From Mucilaginibacter gossypii (GTDB lineage: Bacteria; Bacteroidota; Bacteroidia; Sphingobacteriales; Sphingobacteriaceae), in contig NZ_FNCG01000015.1 of assembly GCF_900100945.1 (NCBI RefSeq), forward strand, positions 124,001-188,000: a DNA stretch of 64,000 bases, written 5' to 3'. Of this stretch, positions 57,910 to 64,000 are shown piece after piece. The notes below the pieces were generated by a model, which saw only the letters and a list, made by a program, of their open reading frames with translations, searched no databases and had not been told where the DNA came from. A program made the translations under genes and the position numbers. Each line of letters begins with the position of its first letter. Position 1 is the first letter of the stretch.

Positions 57910-58524
57910 ATGAAAAAACTAACCTTTTTAACCTTATTTGCCCTGCTCAGCAAATTTGGTTTCGCACAAAATTTAAACAGTATGCAATGGTACAGTAAAC
58001 CTCAAAAATCATTAATAGAAGGCAGTACGCTGCACATGACCGTTGACCCCGCAACCGATTACTGGCGGATAACACATTATGGCTTTATCAGGGATAACGG
58101 TCCATTTTATTTTACCGAACAGGAAGGCGATTTTGAAGCCAGCGTAAAAATTACCGGGGCCTACAAAGAGCTGTTTCACCAGGCCGGGTTAATGGTAAGG
58201 ATAGATAACAAAAACTGGATAAAAACCGGAATTGAATATGTTGACGGCGTACAAAACGTAAGCGCTGTAGTTACCCGCGAAGTTTCGGACTGGTCTGTAG
58301 TGCCGAGGCATGACAGCCCCAAATCGGTTTGGCTGAAACTGCTGCGCAAAGGCGATTTCGTAGAAATCAAATATTCGTTCGATGGTGAAAAATATGATAT
58401 GCTCCGCCTGGCTTACTTTCCGCCCAATGTAAAAGCGATGATTGGCATGGTTGCGGCAGCACCGGGTAAACAAAGCTTTGATGTAAAGTTTGAAGATTTT
58501 AAAGTACAGAAGATCAGCAAGTAA
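57910..58524 (+). CDS. Secreted DUF1349 (concanavalin-like) protein
   Basis: A 204-residue protein with a signal peptide ending near FGFAQ. The remainder matches DUF1349: YSKPQKSLIEGSTLHMTVDP, the metal/sugar-site-like TDYWRITHYG, FEASVKITGAYKELFHQAGL and WIKTGIEYVDGVQNVSAVVT. The fold is a jelly roll; members are thought to bind sugars. A terminator follows. Confidence 0.88.
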   Translation: MKKLTFLTLFALLSKFGFAQNLNSMQWYSKPQKSLIEGSTLHMTVDPATDYWRITHYGFIRDNGPFYFTEQEGDFEASVKITGAYKELFHQAGLMVRIDNKNWIKTGIEYVDGVQNVSAVVTREVSDWSVVPRHDSPKSVWLKLLRKGDFVEIKYSFDGEKYDMLRLAYFPPNVKAMIGMVAAAPGKQSFDVKFEDFKVQKISK

Positions 58525-58550
58525 TTTTGCCGGAAGATGGATAGAGCTAC

Positions 58551-58580
58551 GCCTTTGAACTGGAGTTTGAAGGCTTTTTT
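58551..58580 (+). terminator. Intrinsic terminator after the DUF1349 gene
   Basis: GCCTTTGAAC pairs with GTTTGAAGGC through wobbles, followed by TTTTTT. Confidence 0.6.
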
Positions 58581-58645
58581 ATTTTAAAAGTATTATGGTA
58601 GAAAGAGGAAGAATATCGCTTTCATTACATTTCCACCATTTTTAT

Positions 58646-58653
58646 TATTTTTG
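58646..58653 (+). promoter_or_regulatory. Bacteroidota -7 box for the second ABC-F gene
   Basis: TATTTTTG matches TAnnTTTG, 112 nt before the ATG, leaving a leader of about 105 nt. Confidence 0.5.
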
Positions 58654-58677
58654 CCCCGGTAACCAACCATTCCCTTT

Positions 58678-58766
58678 ATGTGATAAATAATTTCTTTCAG
58701 GACAGATAAACAGCGCCGTTACCACAACGCATGCTGTAATTATTCACGCTTTAAAGAAAGAAATTA
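58678..58766 (+). promoter_or_regulatory. Structured leader able to mask the ABC-F start codon
   Basis: TAATTTCTTTC (58688-58698) is perfectly complementary to GAAAGAAATTA (58756-58766), which runs into the A of the ATG. A start-stop mini-ORF (ATG TGA) sits at 58678-58683, just before the first arm. Inner ACAGC/GCTGT can form a second stem. A ribosome stalled at the mini-ORF could free the start. Confidence 0.4.
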
Positions 58767-60355
58767 TGCTTATTCTGCACGATATCACTTATATACACCC
58801 TAACCGTGATCTTTTATTTGCCGGTATAGATCTCGTAGTCAATAAAAACGATAAAATTGCCCTGATAGGCAACAACGGTACCGGGAAATCAACCCTGCTT
58901 AAAATATTAGCCGGAAACTTACAACCCGCAAGCGGCGTAGTAAAAACTACTTCAAAGCCATATTATGTGCCCCAGATTTTTGGACAGTACAATGCGTTTA
59001 GCGTTGCCGAAGCCCTGCAAATAGCCGATAAACTAAATGCCGTAAAGCAGATCCTTGAAGGCAATGTTACCGACGAAAATATGACCCTGCTCAATGACGA
59101 CTGGGCTATTGAGGAACGCTGCCAGGAAGCGTTTATATATTGGCAGCTTACGGATATTGATCTTTCGCAAAAAATGGGCACGCTTAGCGGCGGGCAAAAA
59201 ACAAAAGTATTTTTAGCAGGCATCGCCATTCATCGCCCCGAAATAGTTTTGCTGGATGAGCCGAGCAACCATTTGGATAATTCAAGCAGGGAGCTGTTGT
59301 ATAATTATATCCAATCAACCAATAATACGCTGGTGGTGGTTAGTCACGACCGTACCTTACTCAACTTACTTAATACGGTTTGCGAACTTAGCAAGCGGGG
59401 CATAACCGTTTACGGCGGAAACTACGATTTTTATGCCGAACAAAAAATGGCGGAGAGCGATGCCCTGAACCAGGATGTAAGAAACAGGGAAAAAGCGCTC
59501 CGCAAGGCTAAGGACACAGAAAGGGAATCGATTGAACGGCAGCAAAAGCTGGATGCCCGCGGTAAAAAGAAACAGGAAAAAGCCGGCGTGCCAACCATCA
59601 TGATGAAAACACTTAAAAACAGCGCCGAAAAAAGCACCTCGAAGATGAAGGGTGTCCATGCCGAAAAAACTGATGCCATCGCACAGGAACTAAGCCGGCT
59701 GCGTACACGGTTGCCGGATATTGATAAAATGAAGATGGGTTTTGACAATTCGGCACTACATAAAGGGAAGGTACTGATTACCGCTAAGGACCTCAACTTT
59801 GGATACGGAGATCAGCAGCTCTGGAAGTCGCCGTTAAGTTTTCAAATCGCCAGCGGCGAAAGGCTGGTGATCAAAGGGGCAAACGGTTCGGGCAAAACAA
59901 CGCTGATAAAGATGTTGTTGGGCTCACTGAAACCACAATCGGGCACAATAGAACGCGCGGCGGTTAAAGCCATTTATATCGACCAGGATTATTCACTCAT
60001 CAATAACAAGCTCAGTGTTTATGAACAGGCAGAAGAATATAATTCGGGCGTATTGCAAGAACACGACATCAAAATTCGCCTCAACAGGTTTTTGTTTACT
60101 AAGGAGTATTGGGATAAACCATGCAGCGCACTGAGCGGCGGCGAAAAAATGCGGCTGATGCTCTGTTCATTAACCATCAGCAACCAGGCACCAGATATGA
60201 TCATCCTGGATGAGCCCACCAATAACCTCGATATTCAAAACATCGAAATTTTAACAGCAGCTATTAACGATTACCGGGGAACGCTCATCGTTGTATCCCA
60301 CGATGAATATTTTTTAAAGGAGATAAACGTAGAACAGGAGATTTTGATAAGGTAA
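58766..60355 (+). CDS. ABC-F family ATPase, possible ribosome-protection type
   Basis: A 529-residue soluble protein with two ABC domains: GNNGTGKSTLLKILA, LSGGQKTKVFLAGI and LLDEPSNHLDN in the first; GANGSGKTTLIKMLL, LSGGEKMRLML and ILDEPTNNLDI in the second. A long charged linker (about 225-335, rich in Lys and Glu) joins them. DEPSNHLDN is a variant of DEPTNHLD. It is compact like Vga/Lsa/Msr-type antibiotic-resistance ABC-F proteins, but resistance cannot be claimed from this. The regulated-looking leader separates it from the other ABC-F gene at 52286. Confidence 0.87.
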   Translation: MLILHDITYIHPNRDLLFAGIDLVVNKNDKIALIGNNGTGKSTLLKILAGNLQPASGVVKTTSKPYYVPQIFGQYNAFSVAEALQIADKLNAVKQILEGNVTDENMTLLNDDWAIEERCQEAFIYWQLTDIDLSQKMGTLSGGQKTKVFLAGIAIHRPEIVLLDEPSNHLDNSSRELLYNYIQSTNNTLVVVSHDRTLLNLLNTVCELSKRGITVYGGNYDFYAEQKMAESDALNQDVRNREKALRKAKDTERESIERQQKLDARGKKKQEKAGVPTIMMKTLKNSAEKSTSKMKGVHAEKTDAIAQELSRLRTRLPDIDKMKMGFDNSALHKGKVLITAKDLNFGYGDQQLWKSPLSFQIASGERLVIKGANGSGKTTLIKMLLGSLKPQSGTIERAAVKAIYIDQDYSLINNKLSVYEQAEEYNSGVLQEHDIKIRLNRFLFTKEYWDKPCSALSGGEKMRLMLCSLTISNQAPDMIILDEPTNNLDIQNIEILTAAINDYRGTLIVVSHDEYFLKEINVEQEILIR

Positions 60356-60364
60356 AAAGATAGA

Positions 60365-60415
60365 ACAAAAGGGGCCACCGTTTGCTTTGCATACAGCTGG
60401 CCTCTTTTGTTTTTC
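60365..60415 (+). terminator. Intrinsic terminator after the second ABC-F gene
   Basis: ACAAAAGGGGCCA and TGGCCTCTTTTGT pair over 13 bp with one wobble, followed by TTTTTC. Confidence 0.8.
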
Positions 60416-60421
60416 ATTTAT

Positions 60422-63400
60422 TTAAAACCCCTTCTTCCTTGTGATCCCCGGCTTTCTGCTTTTCCGCTCTGCAGGTTCGGGAACACCTTCTGCTCCGTAG
60501 CTGCGGGCCATTTTGGCTATGCGCTCTTCCATGGTCTCGGTAGTCAGTTTTTCCCGGCCAAGACTGTCAACCATGATCGGAAAGGCGAAAGGTGTTGGTC
60601 GCTCAATCACTTTCAAAATGATATTTTGTGTTTGGATCCGTTGCAAAGCAGCCCTTAGCCTGAACTCTTCTAATTGAAAGGCTAAAGCCTCGTTATAGGC
60701 CTGGCGTACCAGTAAGTTATCCGGCTCATACTCGCTGAAAACTTCAAACAGCAACGAGGTTGATGCCTGCAAATGCTTATTCTTTACCTGCTGACCGGGA
60801 TAACCCGTGAAAACCAAGCCACCGATATGTGCTATATCCCTGAAACGGCGGCGGGCCATTTCATTGGCGTTTAAACTGTGCTGAATATCATCTATCAGGT
60901 TATCTATCGAAAAAAAGCCGGTATCCTCCAGTGCTTCTTCAATAGGTATATCTTCGTCGGTAAGCAATTCAAAGCCGTAATCATTCATGGCGATAGAAAA
61001 ACTTGCAGGCCTTATTTTACTGATGCGATAGGCCAGCAGCGATGCCATACCTTCGTGAACCAATCGTCCCTCAAAAGGGTAAAACAGCAAGTGGTGCCCC
61101 TCTTTTGATTTAAATGACTCGATCAAAAACTCATGGCTTTGCGGCAGGTGCGATAACTGTTGCTGCAAATCAAAAAGCGGCTTCAAAGCTTTAACTTCAA
61201 CATCTTTTTCGATGCCATGCGCCACCTCATCCAGCTTAAGCCTGAATACAGCCGCCAGTTGCGATGATAACGGCATGCGTCCCCCGTTCCAACTCGGGAT
61301 GATGCCTTTGGTTGAGTTGGATTTTTTAACGTAGGCTGTCATTTCTTTCACCCGTACAAACTCCAAGCTCCGGCCAGCAAACCAAAAAGTATTACCAGGC
61401 CTTAGTTTGGATACAAACGACTCTTCAATAGTACCCAGACTACCGCCGCTTAACCATTTAACACGGATACTCAATTCACTGGTAATGGTACCAATACTAA
61501 GCCGGTGCCGCATGGCTACTCTGCGGCTATTTACTTTATACAATCCGTTTTCGACCTCAACTTTTAAAAATTCATCATACTGGGCAAGCGTTTTGCCGCC
61601 GCTGGTAATAAAATCAAGTAGCTGACCAAATTCGTTCCTGCTCAGATCAGCAAAGGCATAGGTGGTTTTAACCTCCTTAAACAGTTCATCGGCGTAAAAA
61701 CCATCAGACACGGCCAGTGTCACCATGTACTGGATTAGCACATCCATGGTAAGCAGCATCGGATCGCGGCTTTCAAAAATCTTATCCTTAATAGCTTCCT
61801 TCAGCGCCGCGCCCTCCAATAACTCGAGCGAGTGCGTGGGTACAAAATAAGCCAGAGATGTCGCTCCAGGATGGTGCCCGCTTCGCCCTGCGCGTTGCAT
61901 AAAACGGGCAACACCTTTGGGACTGCCAACCTGTACAACGGTATCTACAGGGCGAAAATCAACCCCCAGGTCCAAACTTGAGGTGCACACCACCAATTTT
62001 AGCGCTTCGGCGTGCAGGGCGGCTTCTACCCAGTTGCGCAGCTCGTTATCCAATGAGCCATGGTGCATAGCCATGATGCCTGCATACTCGGGGTAATTAT
62101 CCAAAATGGCATGGTACCAGATCTCCGATTGAGAGCGGGTATTGGTAAATATCAGTGTTGTTTTACTTTTGGCAACTATCTCCATCACCTCGGGCAGCAG
62201 CTTTAACCCGATATGCCCCGCCCAGGAGTAATTCTCAATATTCTGTGGAATAATAGACCGGATATCCAGCTTCTTCTCCAGGTTAGCGCGTACCATTTTA
62301 ACCTGTTCCATCGGAAAATCATTTCCTAATAAAACTTCGGCAGCCTGTTCAAGATTGCCAATGGTTGCGGAGATGCCCCAGATTTTCACCGCACCCCAAC
62401 CCTCCCCGAGGGGGAGGGAGCTTTTTTCTAAATATTGCTTAATGGAATCAATTACCTTTTCAGGACTTTGCAACACTTCATCATTAGTATATCTCAGCAC
62501 CGTATATCCCTGTGAATTTAAATATGCTGTCCTTTCTTCGTCTAAATGTTGTTGCTCTATGCTGTTATGATATCCTCCATCAACCTCAACAATCAATTTC
62601 TTCTCAAGGCAAATAAAATCTGGCATATAATTCAACACAAGATGTTGCCTACTGAATTTATATCCCGTCCTTTTACCTCTCAATAATTGCCACAAAATAT
62701 TTTCAGCTTCGGTAGGTTGATGACGCATAAACTTTGCATTATCAATATTTGCCTGCCAGCTCAAAGCATCGGTTGTATGATAGCCGGGATATTTTTCTTT
62801 TACTTCAGTATCTAACTTTTCGGCTCCCTCTCCTTTGGAGAGGGTTGGGGTGAGGTGCTTTAATCTGGACAAACCCAGCTCCACCTGCACTCCCCTCTTC
62901 GTACCCAACAACTCGTGCCATTCATCAATTACAACTACCTGCAGCTGACTAAACAGTTTAGGATATTCCTTTTGGGCCAGCATGAGGTGAAGGCTTTCGG
63001 GCGTGGTAAGCAGTACTTCGGGCAGCTTTTTTTTGAGGGCCTGTTTTTCGGCAGCAGGGGTATCCCCTGTGCGGGTAGCTATGCGCCATGGTAAGCCGAT
63101 CTCATCGCAGGCTTCCTGCATGGCTTTGCGGATATCGTTGGTAAGCGCCCGTAATGGCGTTATCCAAAGCATCAGCAAACCATTATTTTGTTTTGTTTTA
63201 TAGGTATCGGGATGTGTATTGATGAACCCTGCCAGAAAAGGCAGGAACAAAGCAAAGGTTTTACCGCTGCCCGTGGGAGCATTCAACAAGCCTGAATAGC
63301 CGCCAAGGTATGCCTCCATCATTTCGGCCTGGAAAGGGAACTGCTCCCAGTTTTTTTCCATGTACCATTGCTGTATAACCTGTTGGCCTTTGCTTATCAT
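60422..63400 (-). CDS. Ligase-associated Lhr-type DEXH helicase interrupted in frame by a DUF559 nuclease domain
   Basis: A 992-residue protein. Walker A APTGSGKT is at 41-48, DEWH at 159-162 (VVIDEWHELLGTKRGVQVE), SAT in KIWGISATIGN at 338-348, and the late helicase motifs LDLGVDFRPVDTVVQVG and RFMQRAGRSGHHPG follow. This is the helicase of the ligase-exonuclease repair set, normally about 830 residues. Residues 182-337, between motifs II and III, are extra: a DUF559 nuclease domain (MRHQPTEAENILWQLLRGKR, NYMPDF, LIVEVDGGYH) flanked by palindrome-coded peptides. Removing them joins GLSRLK to VKIWGISAT, as in uninterrupted relatives. Its ligase and exonuclease partners are at 44.8-47.5 kb; the phosphoesterase PdeM is not in the window. 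Confidence 0.9.
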   Translation of the reverse strand: MISKGQQVIQQWYMEKNWEQFPFQAEMMEAYLGGYSGLLNAPTGSGKTFALFLPFLAGFINTHPDTYKTKQNNGLLMLWITPLRALTNDIRKAMQEACDEIGLPWRIATRTGDTPAAEKQALKKKLPEVLLTTPESLHLMLAQKEYPKLFSQLQVVVIDEWHELLGTKRGVQVELGLSRLKHLTPTLSKGEGAEKLDTEVKEKYPGYHTTDALSWQANIDNAKFMRHQPTEAENILWQLLRGKRTGYKFSRQHLVLNYMPDFICLEKKLIVEVDGGYHNSIEQQHLDEERTAYLNSQGYTVLRYTNDEVLQSPEKVIDSIKQYLEKSSLPLGEGWGAVKIWGISATIGNLEQAAEVLLGNDFPMEQVKMVRANLEKKLDIRSIIPQNIENYSWAGHIGLKLLPEVMEIVAKSKTTLIFTNTRSQSEIWYHAILDNYPEYAGIMAMHHGSLDNELRNWVEAALHAEALKLVVCTSSLDLGVDFRPVDTVVQVGSPKGVARFMQRAGRSGHHPGATSLAYFVPTHSLELLEGAALKEAIKDKIFESRDPMLLTMDVLIQYMVTLAVSDGFYADELFKEVKTTYAFADLSRNEFGQLLDFITSGGKTLAQYDEFLKVEVENGLYKVNSRRVAMRHRLSIGTITSELSIRVKWLSGGSLGTIEESFVSKLRPGNTFWFAGRSLEFVRVKEMTAYVKKSNSTKGIIPSWNGGRMPLSSQLAAVFRLKLDEVAHGIEKDVEVKALKPLFDLQQQLSHLPQSHEFLIESFKSKEGHHLLFYPFEGRLVHEGMASLLAYRISKIRPASFSIAMNDYGFELLTDEDIPIEEALEDTGFFSIDNLIDDIQHSLNANEMARRRFRDIAHIGGLVFTGYPGQQVKNKHLQASTSLLFEVFSEYEPDNLLVRQAYNEALAFQLEEFRLRAALQRIQTQNIILKVIERPTPFAFPIMVDSLGREKLTTETMEERIAKMARSYGAEGVPEPAERKSRKPGITRKKGF
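62392..62421. repeat. Left terminal repeat of the DUF559 insertion (R6)
   Basis: It starts CACCCCAACCCTCCCC and folds as CCCTCCCC-GAG-GGGGAGGG. The stem matches the right repeat through a compensated base-pair change. Confidence 0.85.
62823..62852. repeat. Right terminal repeat of the DUF559 insertion (R6)
   Basis: It ends GGGTTGGGGTG and folds as CCCTCTCC-TTT-GGAGAGGG. The 17-nt hairpin core is identical to the one at 46483-46499 in the exonuclease gene. Confidence 0.85.
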
Positions 63401-63484
63401 TATCCTGTTAACAAAATTTTTGTTGTTTGGTTATTGCACAAATAATCGAGCCAACAAAATAACTATTAAATTGGTTATGGTAAT

Positions 63485-64000
63485 ATGACGATCAGAAATA
63501 GCTTAATAATCATTTCGATAGCCATCTGCCTTTTGGCCTGCGGCAACAATTCAAAAAAAGAAACAACTTTAGCCGATACCAATCACGTACCCAGGGATAC
63601 CACAGGCCAGCATTCAGGCAATAAAAACGATACCTCCGTCCACCATACCATGGCATCCGATACCAATACGGCCAACACCGTTCACTCTGACTGGCTGATA
63701 ACTCCCGGCAAAAGCATCGGGCATATTATTTTAAATGATGATGTGCAAAATGTGATAAAGCAATTGGGCAAGCCTGATAGCTCCGACGCGGCCATGGGCA
63801 GTTCATTGATGGTCTGGTTTGCCAAACATGATATTACCCGTTATCGTACCGCAGTTTTTTCGCACCGCAACATGGGCGGTAAGGATGAATCAATAAGTCA
63901 TATACAAAAGATCCTCATAACATCGCCGCGGTTTAAAACCGGTGAGGGCGTACGTGTAGGTTCAACCAAACAGGATGTTCAAAAATACTATGCATTAAAG
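63485..64000 (+). CDS. Lipoprotein, BamE/SmpA-like, 3' truncated by window edge
   Basis: The frame from the ATG at 63485 is open to the end of the window (172 codons). It begins MTIRNSLIIISIAICLLACG with a lipobox (LLAC) at Cys19. A low-complexity Thr/His/Asp-rich linker follows (about 25-62). The domain after it has SIGHIILNDDVQNVIKQLGK and VRVGSTKQDVQKYYALK. These recall the paired GxSxxxVxxxLG segments of BamE/SmpA-like lipoproteins. The match is weak and the C-terminus is missing. It is divergent from the helicase. Confidence 0.6.
   Translation, partial: MTIRNSLIIISIAICLLACGNNSKKETTLADTNHVPRDTTGQHSGNKNDTSVHHTMASDTNTANTVHSDWLITPGKSIGHIILNDDVQNVIKQLGKPDSSDAAMGSSLMVWFAKHDITRYRTAVFSHRNMGGKDESISHIQKILITSPRFKTGEGVRVGSTKQDVQKYYALK

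Larger units (their letters stand above)
62390..62857 (-). mobile_element. Palindrome-bounded DUF559 insertion, 468 bp, in frame within the helicase
   Basis: The insertion adds exactly 156 codons. Its ends are 30-nt inverted repeats (62392-62421 and 62823-62852), identical at 26 positions; each holds an 8-bp hairpin. The substitutions include one pair, C-G versus T-A, that keeps the stem. Between the ends the minus strand encodes a DUF559 domain with the PD-(D/E)XK-type residues PDF and EVD. No intein motifs are at the boundaries, so the domain is probably translated as part of the helicase. No target duplication could be fixed from one site. Confidence 0.85.

Noticed and set aside
62390..62857. 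Intein in the helicase
   Set aside because: The boundaries have no Cys/Ser/Thr splice residues or terminal His-Asn; the ends are palindromes and the nuclease domain is DUF559, not a HINT/LAGLIDADG arrangement.
1..64000. CRISPR arrays
   Set aside because: The repeated motifs present are inverted or irregular; no regularly spaced identical direct repeats with unique spacers were seen.

Overview
The window comes from a Bacteroidota chromosome, most likely family Sphingobacteriaceae and close to Mucilaginibacter (inferred from gene content and style, not from a search). The signs are: many genes preceded by the Bacteroidota -7 box TAnnTTTG rather than by a Shine-Dalgarno sequence; a GldD gliding lipoprotein; an IPExxxVDY protein; a hybrid two-component regulator with an AraC output domain; SCKK-type lipoprotein signals; a B12-dependent ribonucleotide reductase; and the Bacteroidota ligase-associated repair genes. 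There is no rRNA, CRISPR array, prophage or classical insertion sequence. One tRNA gene, Arg(CCU), lies at 51043-51114.

Layout. 0-5.5 kb: the end of a PIG-L deacetylase, a secreted M57 metalloprotease with three DUF5648 repeats, and a SNF2 ATPase. 5.6-15.4 kb, mostly minus strand: aminotransferase, acyl desaturase, LLM flavin oxidoreductase, B12 ribonucleotide reductase, ComA-like protein, TPR protein. 15.6-29.7 kb, mostly plus strand: aldehyde dehydrogenase, subtilase, the fatty-acid cluster DUF177-rpmF-plsX-fabH-accB-accC, tatC, rpiB, M28 peptidase, lutB-like gene and a DHFR-fold reductase. 29.8-33 kb, minus strand: EcsC, ROK kinase, gldD-aroE. 33-36.4 kb: hybrid sensor kinase plus a small zinc-ribbon gene. 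36.6-44.2 kb: pyk, an IPExxxVDY gene divergent from acpP-fabF-rnc, then yicC-gmk-nadD. 44.3-51 kb: MaoC hydratase, the repair pair exonuclease-ligase, an S66 peptidase, metG and the tRNA. 51.2-64 kb: a hypothetical gene, two ABC-F ATPases, DUF4382 lipoprotein, O-methyltransferase, SDR, DUF1349, the repair helicase and the start of a lipoprotein gene.

The main unusual feature is a 468-bp insertion inside the repair helicase gene (62390-62857). It adds 156 codons in frame that encode a DUF559 (Vsr-like, PD-(D/E)XK-type) nuclease domain, and it is bounded by 30-nt inverted repeats that each fold into a hairpin. A 95-bp element with the same two end hairpins in the same order, but no nuclease ORF, sits in the C-terminus of the partner exonuclease gene (46462-46556). 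Diverged copies occupy the gaps after gmk and after the SNF2 gene. This looks like a palindrome family with nuclease-bearing and nuclease-free members, comparable in layout to REP palindromes and RAYT transposases. The mobilising role of DUF559 is inference.

Other points: several different intergenic inverted-repeat families (at least eight) fill the non-coding gaps; the ABC-F gene at 58766 has a leader able to mask its own start; 21-bp-period direct repeats lie downstream of the hybrid kinase and upstream of the DUF4382 gene; and rpiB and yicC appear to have leaderless transcripts.
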